64,000 nt of DNA from Hyunsoonleella ulvae. GTDB lineage: Bacteria > Bacteroidota > Bacteroidia > Flavobacteriales > Flavobacteriaceae. A program made the position numbers and the translations under genes. Location of the stretch: positions 62,001-126,000 of the forward strand of contig NZ_JAEPJQ010000004.1 in NCBI RefSeq assembly GCF_016827605.1, read 5' to 3'. The notes under the pieces were generated by a model. It was not told the origin of the DNA and made no database searches. It worked only from the letters and a program-made list of their open reading frames with translations. Of this stretch, positions 29,027-38,649 are shown one piece after another. Position 1 is the first letter of the stretch. Each line of letters opens with the position of its first letter.

Positions 29027-30328
29027 TTATACTACTTTTCCATAAAGGTCAAAATCCTCAGCTTCAACAATCTTCACGTTAGCGAATTCTCCAGTTTTAA
29101 GGTATACTTCATTGGCATCTATGAGCACTTCATTATCTACATCTGGGGAATCAAATTCAGTACGTCCAATAAAGTAATCACCTTCCTTTCTATCAATTAC
29201 CACTTTAAACTCTTGCCCTATCTTCTCTTGGTTGAGTTCCCATGAAATTTGGGATTGAATTTCCATAATTTGGTTAGCTCTATCTATTTTAACTTCTTCA
29301 GGAACATCGTCTTCCAAATTATAAGCATGTGTGTTTTCTTCATGAGAATAAGTAAAACAACCCAAACGCTCAAATCGCATGTCTTTTACCCATTGTCTCA
29401 ATGTTTCAAAATCCTCTTCAGTTTCTCCAGGGTATCCAACAATTAATGTTGTTCTAATCGTTATTTCAGGTACTTTTACTCTAAATTCTTGTAGTAATCT
29501 GGTTGTTTTTTCCTTTGTAGTACCACGTCTCATACTCTTTAAAATAGTATCAGAAATATGTTGTAACGGAATATCTAAATAATTACAAATTTTTGGCTCA
29601 CGTTTCATCACTTCTAAAACATCCATAGGAAACCCTGTTGGAAATGCATAATGTAAACGAATCCACTCAATACCCTCTATCTTTACCAAAGCTTCCAACA
29701 GTTCAGCAAGATTTCGTTTTTTATATAAATCTAAGCCATAATAGGTTAAATCTTGAGCAATTAAAATCAACTCTTTAACGCCATTAGCAGCCAGCTTTTC
29801 AGCTTCAACTACAAGTTCTTCTATAGGTGTTGATTTGTGTTTTCCTCGCATTAAAGGAATAGCACAGAAAGAGCAGGGTCTATCACACCCTTCAGCTATT
29901 TTTAAATACGCATAGTTTTTAGGGGTGGTGGTTAAACGCTCTCCTATGAGCTCATGCTTATAATCTGCTCCAAGTGCCTTTAAAAGTCCTGGCAACTCTG
30001 TTGTACCAAAATATTGATCTACATTAGGAATTTCCTTTTGTAAATCTGGTTTATAGCGTTCACTTAAACATCCCGTAACAAACACTTTATCTACATCTCC
30101 AGCTTCTTTTTTTTGCATGAATTCTAAAATAGTATTCACACTTTCTTCTTTGGCATTATTAATAAACCCACAAGTATTTATCACAACAATGTTGCCTTCT
30201 TCTTCATGAACCACATCTTTTCCACTGGCTTTTAGTTGCCCCATGAGTACTTCACTATCGTAAACATTTTTACTACAGCCCAGAGTAACTACATTAATTC
30301 TATTTTTTTTAAGCGATTTTGTGCGCAT
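29027..30328 (-). CDS. rimO: Ribosomal protein uS12 methylthiotransferase
   Basis: RimO adds a methylthio group to a conserved aspartate of ribosomal protein S12 using two iron-sulfur clusters. The 433-residue protein starts with the MTTase N-terminal domain (VVTLGCSKNVYDSE, Cys18; INTCGFI). It has the radical SAM triad CDRPCSFC (about 148-155), KHKSTPIEEL, and DIPLQHIS, and a C-terminal TRAM domain (VIDRKEGDYFIGRTEFDSPDVDNEV). The sequence distinguishes it from MiaB by the GCSKN and SPDVDN features. Single gene, convergent with the preceding plus-strand gene. Confidence 0.95.
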   Translation of the reverse strand: MRTKSLKKNRINVVTLGCSKNVYDSEVLMGQLKASGKDVVHEEEGNIVVINTCGFINNAKEESVNTILEFMQKKEAGDVDKVFVTGCLSERYKPDLQKEIPNVDQYFGTTELPGLLKALGADYKHELIGERLTTTPKNYAYLKIAEGCDRPCSFCAIPLMRGKHKSTPIEELVVEAEKLAANGVKELILIAQDLTYYGLDLYKKRNLAELLEALVKIEGIEWIRLHYAFPTGFPMDVLEVMKREPKICNYLDIPLQHISDTILKSMRRGTTKEKTTRLLQEFRVKVPEITIRTTLIVGYPGETEEDFETLRQWVKDMRFERLGCFTYSHEENTHAYNLEDDVPEEVKIDRANQIMEIQSQISWELNQEKIGQEFKVVIDRKEGDYFIGRTEFDSPDVDNEVLIDANEVYLKTGEFANVKIVEAEDFDLYGKVV

Positions 30329-30424
30329 AACTGTTTAAAAGAGGTGCAAAGATAGGTAATGATTTACGAATTATAGAAAAATCCTTTTCCTCATATCTGG
30401 TTAGATTTTTAAGTTTTTAATCAA

Positions 30425-30452
30425 GAGATTCCAGTTTCCACGGCAATGACAA
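30425..30452. repeat. GATTCC...AATGACA palindromic repeat, copy 1
   Basis: AGATTCC...GGCAATGACAATATCAAAG resembles the unit at 33727-33755. The palindrome is partly decayed in this copy. Confidence 0.5.
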
Positions 30453-30464
30453 TATCAAAGGAAA

Positions 30465-30497
30465 CCTCGATACTAAATATCGAGGAATTTCTTTTCA
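30465..30497 (+). terminator. Orphan hairpin with T-rich tail
   Basis: Stem CCTCGATA / TATCGAGG with a 5-nt loop and the tail AATTTCTTTT. No plus-strand gene ends here, so it may be a leftover or part of the adjoining repeat. Confidence 0.35.
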
Positions 30498-30510
30498 ATT
30501 AAACCTTTTA

Positions 30511-30518
30511 TATATTTG
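30511..30518 (+). promoter_or_regulatory. Candidate -7 box for the serine hydrolase
   Basis: TATATTTG fits TAnnTTTG. It would give a leader of about 115 nt. Confidence 0.35.
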
Positions 30519-30638
30519 TATGTCCTAAATTGAAAACCTACAGTTATGAAATGAGCCATGACACTTAAATCAAAAAAAGTATCATATGAGTTTATGGCGC
30601 ATTACATCTGTATATAGTATAACAACAAATTCTAACAG

Positions 30639-31715
30639 ATGAAAATCAATATTTTCTACCTTCTTATAACGATCTTCTCCGTATGTAGTTGCTCTTCAGA
30701 AGACACAAATAGCGATACACCAGAAATTATTAACGATAGCATATATTTTCCTCCATTAAACTCTGATGTTTGGGAAAACAAAACTATTGAAACCTTAGAT
30801 TGGAATCACAGTGAATTACAACCACTCCTAAACTTCCTTGAAGAAAAAAACACCAAAAGTTTCATGATACTTCATGAAGGTAAAATTGTAGTTGAGGCAT
30901 ATATGAATGGACACGACGCCATAAAACCATGGTACTGGGCAAGTGCTGGCAAAACGTTAACTACCTCCATTTGTGGAATAGCTCAAAAAGAGGGGCTATT
31001 AAATATCAACAACAAAGCTTCTGATTATTTGGGTAACGGCTGGACGAGTATGCCTTTGGACAAAGAAAGTTTAATTACTTGTAAGCATTTATTATCTATG
31101 AATTCGGGTTTAGATGATAGTTTAGGAGATAATATATCAAAAGAAAATTTACAATATAAAGCTGATGCAGGAACACGTTGGGCATATCATAATGTATATA
31201 AAAAAATGCAAGATGTAGTTTCAGTAGCCAGCAATACTTCTTGGAGTTCTTATTTTGAAAGTAAACTAAAAAGTAGAATTGGAATGAATGGTGCCTGGAT
31301 TCAAAGTTCAGACTTTAATGTATATTGGAGCGATACACGAAGTATGGCGCGTTATGGATTAATGATTTACGCAAAAGGTAAATGGGAAGACGCACAAATT
31401 GTTCCTGAAGCCTTTTTAGAAGAAGCTACCAATACTTCACAAGACATTAATAAATCGTATGGTTATTTATGGTGGTTAAACGGCAAAAGCAGTTACCGCT
31501 TGCCTGCTAGTCAGATAGAATTCAACGGAACGCTAATTCCTAATGCACCAAACGACACTTATGCTGCCCTTGGTAAAAACGATCAAAAAATATATGTAGT
31601 ACCTAGTAAAAAACTAGTTATTGTTAGAATGGGAAACTTCGCTGATGGTATTAACTTTGCGCGTTCAGATTTTGATAACGAGTTATGGGGTAAGATCAAT
31701 GCATTGATTAACTGA
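30639..31715 (+). CDS. Serine hydrolase, beta-lactamase/PBP4-like family, lipoprotein
   Basis: 358 residues. Lipoprotein signal (TIFSVCSC), then a class C beta-lactamase-like fold with the SxxK motif at 102-105 (SAGK), a second-motif candidate YHNVYKK (Tyr as general base) and the third-motif region near the C-terminus. Families with this fold include esterases, D-Ala-D-Ala peptidases and amidases; substrate unknown. It probably acts in the periplasm or on the outer membrane. It stands alone and is convergent with ftsY. Confidence 0.85.
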   Translation: MKINIFYLLITIFSVCSCSSEDTNSDTPEIINDSIYFPPLNSDVWENKTIETLDWNHSELQPLLNFLEEKNTKSFMILHEGKIVVEAYMNGHDAIKPWYWASAGKTLTTSICGIAQKEGLLNINNKASDYLGNGWTSMPLDKESLITCKHLLSMNSGLDDSLGDNISKENLQYKADAGTRWAYHNVYKKMQDVVSVASNTSWSSYFESKLKSRIGMNGAWIQSSDFNVYWSDTRSMARYGLMIYAKGKWEDAQIVPEAFLEEATNTSQDINKSYGYLWWLNGKSSYRLPASQIEFNGTLIPNAPNDTYAALGKNDQKIYVVPSKKLVIVRMGNFADGINFARSDFDNELWGKINALIN

Positions 31716-31755
31716 CTATAATTTTCGAAAACCTCAGGGGTATTTAAACAAAAAG

Positions 31756-32709
31756 TTACTTAAAAAACGAATCTACAAACTCATATTTGTTAAATACTTG
31801 TAAATCGTCAATACCTTCTCCAACACCTATATATTTTACAGGGATTTGAAATTGATCTGAAATACCAATAACTACACCTCCTTTTGCGGTACCATCCAGT
31901 TTGGTAACTGCCAACGATGTTACTTCTGTGGCAGCTGTAAATTGTTTTGCTTGCTCAAAAGCATTTTGTCCTGTGGAGCCATCTAAAACTAAAAGTACAT
32001 CATGAGGTGCATCATCCACCACTTTTTGCATGACGCGTTTTACTTTGGTTAACTCATTCATGAGATTTATTTTATTGTGCAAACGCCCTGCCGTATCTAT
32101 AATAACCACATCTGCATCTTGGGTTATAGCACTTTTTAAAGTATCAAATGCTACAGAAGCTGGATCGCTACCCATAGATTGTTTTACAATAGGTACATCA
32201 ACACGATCTGCCCAAACCTGTAGTTGATCTATAGCTGCTGCCCTAAAAGTGTCTGCAGCTCCTAAAACAACCTTAAGTCCCTGCTTTTTAAACTGACTCG
32301 CCAATTTCCCAATGGTAGTAGTTTTACCAACACCATTAACGCCAACCACCATCATCACATAAGGTTTTTTACTGGTTGGAATACTAAACTCTGTTTCCTC
32401 TCCAGAATTAGTTTCTGATAGTAAACTTGCTATTTCTTCACGTAAAATTTGATTGAGTTCATCTGTACCTAAATACTTGTCTTTGGCAACACGCTCTTCT
32501 ATCCGTTCTATAATTTTTAACGTAGTATTTACACCCACATCACTAGTTACCAATACTTCTTCAAGATTATCTAAAACCTCATCATCTACTTTAGATTTTC
32601 CTGCTACAGCTTTACTTAATTTTCCAAAGAAACTTGATTTTGATTTTTCTAGCCCTTTATCTAAAGTTTCTTTTTTTTCTGAAGAGAATATTTTTTTAAA
32701 AAAACTCAT
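31756..32709 (-). CDS. ftsY: Signal recognition particle receptor FtsY
   Basis: FtsY docks the SRP-ribosome complex at the inner membrane. The 317-residue protein has a short charged N-terminal region (no long acidic A domain, usual for this phylum) and the four-helix N domain (about 30-105). The GTPase G domain has P-loop GVNGVGKTTT (123-132), DTFRAAAIDQL, DTAGRLHNK, TKLDGTAKGG and the closing GVGEGIDDLQVF. It lies 203 nt downstream of the DUF4295 gene and is separated from it by a terminator. Confidence 0.96.
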   Translation of the reverse strand: MSFFKKIFSSEKKETLDKGLEKSKSSFFGKLSKAVAGKSKVDDEVLDNLEEVLVTSDVGVNTTLKIIERIEERVAKDKYLGTDELNQILREEIASLLSETNSGEETEFSIPTSKKPYVMMVVGVNGVGKTTTIGKLASQFKKQGLKVVLGAADTFRAAAIDQLQVWADRVDVPIVKQSMGSDPASVAFDTLKSAITQDADVVIIDTAGRLHNKINLMNELTKVKRVMQKVVDDAPHDVLLVLDGSTGQNAFEQAKQFTAATEVTSLAVTKLDGTAKGGVVIGISDQFQIPVKYIGVGEGIDDLQVFNKYEFVDSFFK

Positions 32710-32852
32710 TTATAATTTTTATCGTTTTTAAAACTGTTTTACTTTTTGCATTAGGTATCTTGTTAATAGTAAAGAACCATATACTAAATAACAATATTCC
32801 TGCCTTTATGAAATACCTGTAATATTGTCATAAAATAAACCTGAGAGGTAAA

Positions 32853-32888
32853 TATAAAAAAAGCTGCTCTCTTTAAAGACAGCAGCTT
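32853..32888 (-). terminator. Terminator of the rpmB-rpmG-DUF4295 operon
   Basis: On the minus strand, stem AAGCTGCTGTC / GAGAGCAGCTT with loop TTTAAA, followed by TTTTTTTATATTT. It lies 25 nt after the DUF4295 stop and before ftsY. Confidence 0.85.
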
Positions 32889-32912
32889 GATATATTGTGG
32901 TTTTTAAACGTT

Positions 32913-33065
32913 TTATTTCTTGTTTAAGAAATCGTTTACTAAGTCTGGACTCATTACGGACTCTACAAACATGTAAGCTCCAGTTTTTGGAGACTTAACC
33001 ATTTTTATCGCTTTGGTTAATCTTTTAGATCCTGTTTGTAACGATGCTACTGCTTTTTTTGCCAT
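32913..33065 (-). CDS. DUF4295 small basic protein
   Basis: A 50-residue protein, MAKKAVASLQTGSKRLTKAI and on, ending NDFLNKK. It is found by direct reading between rpmG and ftsY and matches the DUF4295 family, which is restricted to Bacteroidota and lies at this locus in most of them. It is rich in Lys, small and co-transcribed with two ribosomal protein genes (37-nt gap), so a ribosome-associated role is likely but not proven. It is below common ORF-length cut-offs and easily missed. Confidence 0.88.
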   Translation of the reverse strand: MAKKAVASLQTGSKRLTKAIKMVKSPKTGAYMFVESVMSPDLVNDFLNKK

Positions 33066-33102
33066 GGCTGCTTTATCTTTATAGTTCTACGTTTAAAACG
33101 TA

Positions 33103-33285
33103 TTATTTAATTTCTTTATGAACCGTCATACGCTTAAGTATAGGGTTAAATTTCTTTAACTCCATTCTATCTGGCGTGTTCTTTTTATTTTTTGTGGTAA
33201 TGTACCTTGAAGTTCCTGGTTGTCCAGATTCTTTATGCTCTGTACATTCTAAGATTACCTGTATTCTGTTACCTTTCTTTGCCAT
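33103..33285 (-). CDS. rpmG: 50S ribosomal protein bL33
   Basis: 60 residues, [20 protein letters not shown] and on, with the family features [20 protein letters not shown]. It has only one of the usual cysteines (Cys14), so it is a zinc-free type. It is 20 nt downstream of rpmB in the same operon. Confidence 0.96.
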   Translation of the reverse strand: MAKKGNRIQVILECTEHKESGQPGTSRYITTKNKKNTPDRMELKKFNPILKRMTVHKEIK

Positions 33286-33305
33286 TTTATACTACTTTGA
33301 GCTAC

Positions 33306-33542
33306 TTATTTTAAAAAACCTTTAGATTTTGCTTCTTTAATAGCAGCAGAAATTCCTATTTTGTTGATAGTCTTTAAAGCAGAAGTTGACACTTTTAAAG
33401 TTATCCACTTGTCTTCTTCTGGAATGTAAAAACGTTTCTTTACTAAGTTAGCATCAAATCTGCGCTTAGTTTTATTCATTGCATGAGACACGTTGTTACC
33501 AACCATTGCCTTTTTCCCTGTAAGTTCACAAACTCTTGACAT
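33306..33542 (-). CDS. rpmB: 50S ribosomal protein bL28
   Basis: 78 residues, MSRVCELTGKKAMVGNNVSH and on, with FYIPEEDKWITLKVSTSALK, typical of bL28. It is the first gene of the rpmB-rpmG-DUF4295 operon. Confidence 0.96.
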   Translation of the reverse strand: MSRVCELTGKKAMVGNNVSHAMNKTKRRFDANLVKKRFYIPEEDKWITLKVSTSALKTINKIGISAAIKEAKSKGFLK

Positions 33543-33726
33543 TACTTTTTAACTTTTAAATGTGTTGTTGCTTAAAAACGAGGTGCAAATATACTTAAAT
33601 TTTGAATTATGGCAATTAAAATACCGAATTTTTTAAAGAGATTTATTTGAAGTAAAAAGCTCCTCTATAACGAGATGGTTCTATTAGGGTTTCAAAGATT
33701 TAAAACTTAAAAAATTCTGATATTTT

Positions 33727-33755
33727 AGATTCCCGCATATGCAGGAATGACAATG
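33727..33755. repeat. GATTCC...GGAATGACA palindromic repeat, copy 2
   Basis: AGATTCCCGCATATGCAGGA and on, then ATGACAATG. The core ATTCC-C-GCATATGC-A-GGAAT is a near-perfect palindrome. It lies between cinA and rpmB and is shared with 30425-30452. Confidence 0.6.
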
Positions 33756-33803
33756 TAAAAGAATATCTCAACACTTTGTGTTTCGAAGTGCTTTTTTAAA
33801 ACA

Positions 33804-35054
33804 TCAATTTTTCAAAATTTCTTTTTCCAGCATTTCTAGAGCTTTATTCACAGCTCTTTTTATAACACGCTTCCTAGCTGCACCTAACATAAACGATTCT
33901 GAAACCACTTTATCTTTTGTGGCTATAGCTATGAAAATAGTACCAACCTCAGCATTAGAATCACCTTTAGAGGGTCCCGCGTTTCCTGTAGTAGCCAAAC
34001 CATAATCGGCATTAAATAACTCCCTAACATTTTTGGCCATTGCCTCTACAACTTGCGCACTTACCACCGAGTGCTTTTCTATGAGATCTTTAGGGACTCC
34101 CAACACCTTGACCTTAGATTCGGTAGCATAAGTTACTACGCCTCCATTAAAGTACGCTGATGCTCCGGCATTTTGAGTAAACTGTTCTGCCACATTACCT
34201 CCAGTGCAACTTTCTGCTATAGCTAGAGTTTTTCTTAATTGCGTAAGTCGGTTAGCAATTATCATCTCTAACGATTGTGCCTCATCTTCAAACCCAACAA
34301 AAGCATCCTCTATTAAAGGTAACACCTTTTCTATCTCCCTATCAATATTTTGACGCACTACATCTTCAACAAGTCCTTTAGATGATAAACGCAACCTCAC
34401 ACTACCAAGTTTTGGCAGATAAGCTAATTTTACCGTTTCCGGAAGTGCTTCTTCCCAAGCTTCAATACGCTTTGCTATAGTACTCTCACCTAAACCATAG
34501 GTTAGTAAAGTTTTATGCAGAATAAACGGAAACTTGTATTTGGTTTTTAGTTTTGGGATTACCTTATTAACCAAAAGTTTTTTCATTTCAAAAGGCACAC
34601 CGGGTAAAGACACGAATGTTTTCTCTCCTTTTTCCAACCACATGCCGGGCGCTGTACCAAGTTCGTTCATCAACACTGCAGCCTTGGAGGGCACTAAAGC
34701 CTGATCCTTATTAATCTGCAACAATGTTTGGCGTACATATTTCTTCCAAATCTCCTCAATATTTTTGGTAACAGCTGCATCACGTATTAACGTATCATTA
34801 AAATACTCTGCAATGGTTTTTTTGGTAATATCATCCTTAGTTGGGCCTAGACCACCTGTAATAATTATGATATCTACCCTACTTTCTGCGTCTTTAAATG
34901 CTTGAAGAATATGATCCCTATCATCTTGTACTGAAGTAATTTGATAAATGGAAACTCCAATACTATTTAGGGTTTGTGCAATAAATGCAGAATTGGTATC
35001 TATAACCTGACCTATAAGAAGTTCGTCGCCAATGGTTATGATTTCTGCTAACAT
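33804..35054 (-). CDS. cinA: CinA family nicotinamide-nucleotide amidohydrolase
   Basis: 416 residues with the two usual domains: an N-terminal MoCF-like domain (EIITIGDELLIGQVIDTNSA, ITGGLGPTKDDITKK) and a C-terminal PncC domain (TLAIAESCTGGNVAE, TTGNAGPSKGDSN). PncC recycles NMN to NaMN; full CinA can also hydrolyse ADP-ribose-type compounds. It starts 2 nt after the Hpt gene and is the last gene of the FAA-Hpt-cinA operon. Confidence 0.93.
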   Translation of the reverse strand: MLAEIITIGDELLIGQVIDTNSAFIAQTLNSIGVSIYQITSVQDDRDHILQAFKDAESRVDIIIITGGLGPTKDDITKKTIAEYFNDTLIRDAAVTKNIEEIWKKYVRQTLLQINKDQALVPSKAAVLMNELGTAPGMWLEKGEKTFVSLPGVPFEMKKLLVNKVIPKLKTKYKFPFILHKTLLTYGLGESTIAKRIEAWEEALPETVKLAYLPKLGSVRLRLSSKGLVEDVVRQNIDREIEKVLPLIEDAFVGFEDEAQSLEMIIANRLTQLRKTLAIAESCTGGNVAEQFTQNAGASAYFNGGVVTYATESKVKVLGVPKDLIEKHSVVSAQVVEAMAKNVRELFNADYGLATTGNAGPSKGDSNAEVGTIFIAIATKDKVVSESFMLGAARKRVIKRAVNKALEMLEKEILKN

Positions 35055-35056
35055 CC

Positions 35057-35398
35057 TTACAATCCAAAATCTTGTTTAATCTCTGCAATGGCATTTTCTA
35101 CAGCGACAATTACTATTTCCAACTTATCGGTAATATCCATATCAGTTTTGGTAAATTTCCCCCAATCTTGAACTTCAATTAAATCTTGCAATACTCCCAG
35201 TTCAAACAAGTCTACCGTTGGTTTCATTTTATGGGCTGCTTGATAGGCCGTATGGTAATCTTTTTCAGCAACCGCCTTTTTTAAACGTTCAGCATCTTCT
35301 GGCACTTCTTCTAAAAAAGTAGCAGCTAGTGCCATCACAAAATCATCATCATTATCCGCTAATTCCTTTACTCTAAATAATTTATAATGTTGTTCCAT
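35057..35398 (-). CDS. Hpt (histidine phosphotransfer) domain protein
   Basis: 113 residues, all one Hpt four-helix bundle. The phospho-acceptor is His56 in AYQAAHKMKPTVDLF. It passes phosphate between a hybrid kinase receiver domain and a response regulator. No kinase lies beside it, so partners must be elsewhere; a hybrid kinase is encoded at 1-1826, but a link is speculative. Gaps to neighbours are 1 and 2 nt. Confidence 0.88.
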   Translation of the reverse strand: MEQHYKLFRVKELADNDDDFVMALAATFLEEVPEDAERLKKAVAEKDYHTAYQAAHKMKPTVDLFELGVLQDLIEVQDWGKFTKTDMDITDKLEIVIVAVENAIAEIKQDFGL

Positions 35399-35399
35399 G

Positions 35400-36011
35400 T
35401 TATTTAACAGTTATAGAAAATAATTCTTTGTCTTCTATAAAACCTTTTAATTTGTCATTAGCAACAACCCTACCAACTCCAGCAGGCGTGCCCGTAAATA
35501 TAATATCTCCAATCTTTAAAGTGAAATATTTGGAAACATATTCTATCAATTCATCAATTTTCCAAAGCATGTGGCTAGTATTTCCTTTTTGTACAATAAT
35601 ATCGTTCTTTTTTAGAGAAAAATTAATTTTATTAACATCTTCTATTTCTGTTTTTGGCATCCATTTTCCAACTACAGCTGCACCATCAAATGCTTTTGCC
35701 TTTTCCCAAGGCAAGCCTTTAGCTTTTAATTTACTTTGTAAATCTCTGGCAGTAAAGTCAATACCAAGTCCAATGTCGTCGTAATATTTGTGTGCAAATT
35801 TCTTATCTATATGCTTACCTACTTTATTAATTTTTACTAAAACCTCTACCTCATGATGTATATCTTCAGAAAAATCAGGAATAAAAAAGGGCTGCTTTTT
35901 CAATAAAATAGCCGTATCTGGTTTTAGAAACACTACAGGGTCTGTTGGTTTTTCATTTTCCAACTCAGTAATATGCTCTGTATAATTTCTACCTATGCAA
36001 ATTAATTTCAT
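35400..36011 (-). CDS. Fumarylacetoacetate hydrolase family protein
   Basis: 203 residues, a single FAH domain with the metal ligands in DIHHEVEVLVKINK and GLGIDFTARDLQ, and IIFTGTPAGVGRV. Members cleave or decarboxylate 2-oxo acids (for example acylpyruvates or oxaloacetate); the substrate is not evident. It is the first gene of the FAA-Hpt-cinA operon. A palindromic repeat begins 4 nt before its start codon. Confidence 0.9.
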   Translation of the reverse strand: MKLICIGRNYTEHITELENEKPTDPVVFLKPDTAILLKKQPFFIPDFSEDIHHEVEVLVKINKVGKHIDKKFAHKYYDDIGLGIDFTARDLQSKLKAKGLPWEKAKAFDGAAVVGKWMPKTEIEDVNKINFSLKKNDIIVQKGNTSHMLWKIDELIEYVSKYFTLKIGDIIFTGTPAGVGRVVANDKLKGFIEDKELFSITVK

Positions 36012-36014
36012 ATC

Positions 36015-36049
36015 AAGCCTCTCCTAACCTCTCCAAAGGAGAGGAACTC
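36015..36049. repeat. CTCCTAACCT...AAGGAG repeat, copy 1
   Basis: CCTCTCCTAACCTCTCCAAA and on, ending GGAGAGGAACTC; the CCTCTCC/GGAGAGG arms form a hairpin. A decayed second copy is at 36212-36242, both ending GGAACTC. Confidence 0.55.
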
Positions 36050-36106
36050 TTAACGTTAAATTATAAACTTTCAATTCTGTACTCATGAGTACATTATATT
36101 TTATTT

Positions 36107-36191
36107 GGGCGTTACCCACAAGGGGTCGGGCTTTCTCTACTCAATCCCTCCTGCGTCGGGGATTTCAAACATGCCGTTCAATCCCTAACGC
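36107..36191. repeat. GGGCGTTA...CTAACGC repeat element, copy 2
   Basis: 85 nt starting GGGCGTTACCC and ending ATCCCTAACGC, sharing both ends and GGTCGGGCTT with copy 1 at 8756-8823. It lies in the 360-nt spacer between the FAA hydrolase and exonuclease genes, between two copies of another repeat. Confidence 0.65.
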
Positions 36192-36211
36192 GCCACTCTT
36201 GCTCTAGTAAC

Positions 36212-36242
36212 CCGCTCCTAGCCTATTTAAGGAGGGGAACTC
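36212..36242. repeat. CTCCTA...AAGGAG repeat, copy 2
   Basis: GCTCCTAGCCTATTTAAGGA and on, ending GGGGAACTC; a partner of 36015-36049 with a shorter stem. Confidence 0.45.
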
Positions 36243-36298
36243 ATACTTAAAAAAGTTATGTTTTCTTCAGCTACATAGCCCAATATTACATCCTCTAT

Positions 36299-37145
<847 letters not shown>

Positions 37146-37180
37146 TAAATGTTGTATTTATGTGTCTTGATTGATGTTGC

Positions 37181-37214
37181 AAAAATAAAAACCCAACCGC
37201 TAGAGGTCGGGTTT
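37181..37214 (-). terminator. Terminator of the recR-GT2-E2 group
   Basis: Minus-strand stem AAACCCGACC / GGTTGGGTTT with a 6-nt loop and the tail TTTTATTTTT, 22 nt after the E2 stop. Confidence 0.8.
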
Positions 37215-37235
37215 CCGTTTATAATTTTAGTTCTT

Positions 37236-38561
37236 CTATACTTCCCTGTGCATATCCCAAGCCTCCAAATAGTCCTTCACTGCTTTAACAAACATACCGC
37301 CTAAGGCTCCGTTTACTACACGATGGTCGTAAGAATGTGATAAGAACATTCGATATCTTATACCTATAAAATCGCCCTCTGATGTTTCTATAACAGCTGG
37401 AACTTTGCGAATAGCCCCCAAAGCTAAAATACCAACTTGCGGCTGATTTATAATTGGCGTCCCCATAATACTGCCAAATGATCCTACGTTAGTTACCGTG
37501 TAGGTACCATCTTGAATCTCATCTGGACGTAATTGGTTGTTTCGTGCCCTATTTGCTAAATCGTTAACTTGTTTTGTAATACCAACCAAATTTAGTTGAT
37601 CAGCATCTTTTATAACAGGAACAATCAAGTTGCCATCTGCAAGGGCGGTTGCCATACCCAAATTGATGTTTTTCTTCTTAATTATCTTGTCTCCATCAAC
37701 AGAGATATTCAATAATGGATAATCCCTTAACGCTTTGGCTACTGCTTCCATAAAAATTGGCGTAAACGTTAATTTCTCTCCTTCGCGTTTTTCAAACTCA
37801 TCTTTTACTTTATTCCGCCAGTTCCATATTTTAGTCACATCAGCCTCAATAAAACTTTGCACGTGAGCAGAGGTGTGTAAAGAATTCGTCATATGCTGGG
37901 AAATCAATTTTCCCATGCGTGTCATTTCAATTATTTCATCCGCTCCACTCACTACAACTGGTTTAGGCTCAGCTTTTGGCAGAACAGGTTTAGGTTGACT
38001 CAACACTGTTTCCTTGACCTGTAAATTCGGGGCAGGAGCTGCTCCTCTGTTATCAATGTAGCTTAAAATATCATTTTTGGTAACTCTACCCCCTTTACCT
38101 GTACCGTGTATGGTATCCAATTCTTCTTGAGAAATACCTTCTTGTTTGGCTATATTCTTAACCAATGGGGAATAAAAACGCTCGTTGCTCGAGATTGCTG
38201 GCACCTTAGAGCTAACTTCTGCTTTGGCAATTTCAACTCGTTCTGTTAGCTCACTAACTATTGCTGGCGTATCTTCGCTCTTAAGCTCTCCAGTTGTTTC
38301 AACAGCAAGAATATCATCTCCTTCAGTTTCAATAATTGCTATAACTTGTCCTACTTGAACTATATCATCAACTTCAAAACGTTTTTCAATCAACACCCCC
38401 TCCACTTCACTGGGTATTTCACTATCCACTTTATCAGTAGCTATTTCTAATACTGCCTCATCCATTTCAATGGTATCTCCAACATCCTTTAACCAAGATG
38501 TGATTGTTGCTTCTGCAACACTTTCCCCCATTTTCGGTAATGTTAATTCAAACTTTGCCAT
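37236..38561 (-). CDS. Dihydrolipoyllysine acyltransferase (E2) of a 2-oxo acid dehydrogenase
   Basis: 441 residues: a lipoyl domain with lipoyl Lys44 (EIATDKVDSE), a linker, a peripheral-subunit-binding domain (about 128-168, YSPLVKNIAKQEGISQEELD, GRVTKNDIL) and a catalytic acyltransferase domain. The active-site motif, usually HxxxDG, reads H413-RVV-N417-G418, so Asn replaces Asp. I recall the same form in flavobacterial homologues, so it is probably a lineage feature. It may belong to a branched-chain-type or pyruvate-type complex; E1 and E3 are not nearby. It is 88 nt after the glycosyltransferase gene. Confidence 0.9.
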   Translation of the reverse strand: MAKFELTLPKMGESVAEATITSWLKDVGDTIEMDEAVLEIATDKVDSEIPSEVEGVLIEKRFEVDDIVQVGQVIAIIETEGDDILAVETTGELKSEDTPAIVSELTERVEIAKAEVSSKVPAISSNERFYSPLVKNIAKQEGISQEELDTIHGTGKGGRVTKNDILSYIDNRGAAPAPNLQVKETVLSQPKPVLPKAEPKPVVVSGADEIIEMTRMGKLISQHMTNSLHTSAHVQSFIEADVTKIWNWRNKVKDEFEKREGEKLTFTPIFMEAVAKALRDYPLLNISVDGDKIIKKKNINLGMATALADGNLIVPVIKDADQLNLVGITKQVNDLANRARNNQLRPDEIQDGTYTVTNVGSFGSIMGTPIINQPQVGILALGAIRKVPAVIETSEGDFIGIRYRMFLSHSYDHRVVNGALGGMFVKAVKDYLEAWDMHREV

Positions 38562-38649
38562 TTATTTAAACTAAAGCCTTTATTTTTTATTTAGATTGCA
38601 AAATTAATTAAAAATCATCAATTTCTTTAAATTAAACTCAATAATAAGC

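Larger units (their letters stand above)
30329..30638. other. Divergent spacer rimO / serine hydrolase
   Basis: 310 nt. It contains a GATTCC...AATGACA repeat (30425-30452), an orphan hairpin (30465-30485) and a -7-box match (30511-30518) about 120 nt before the hydrolase start. No gene seen. Confidence 0.5.
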
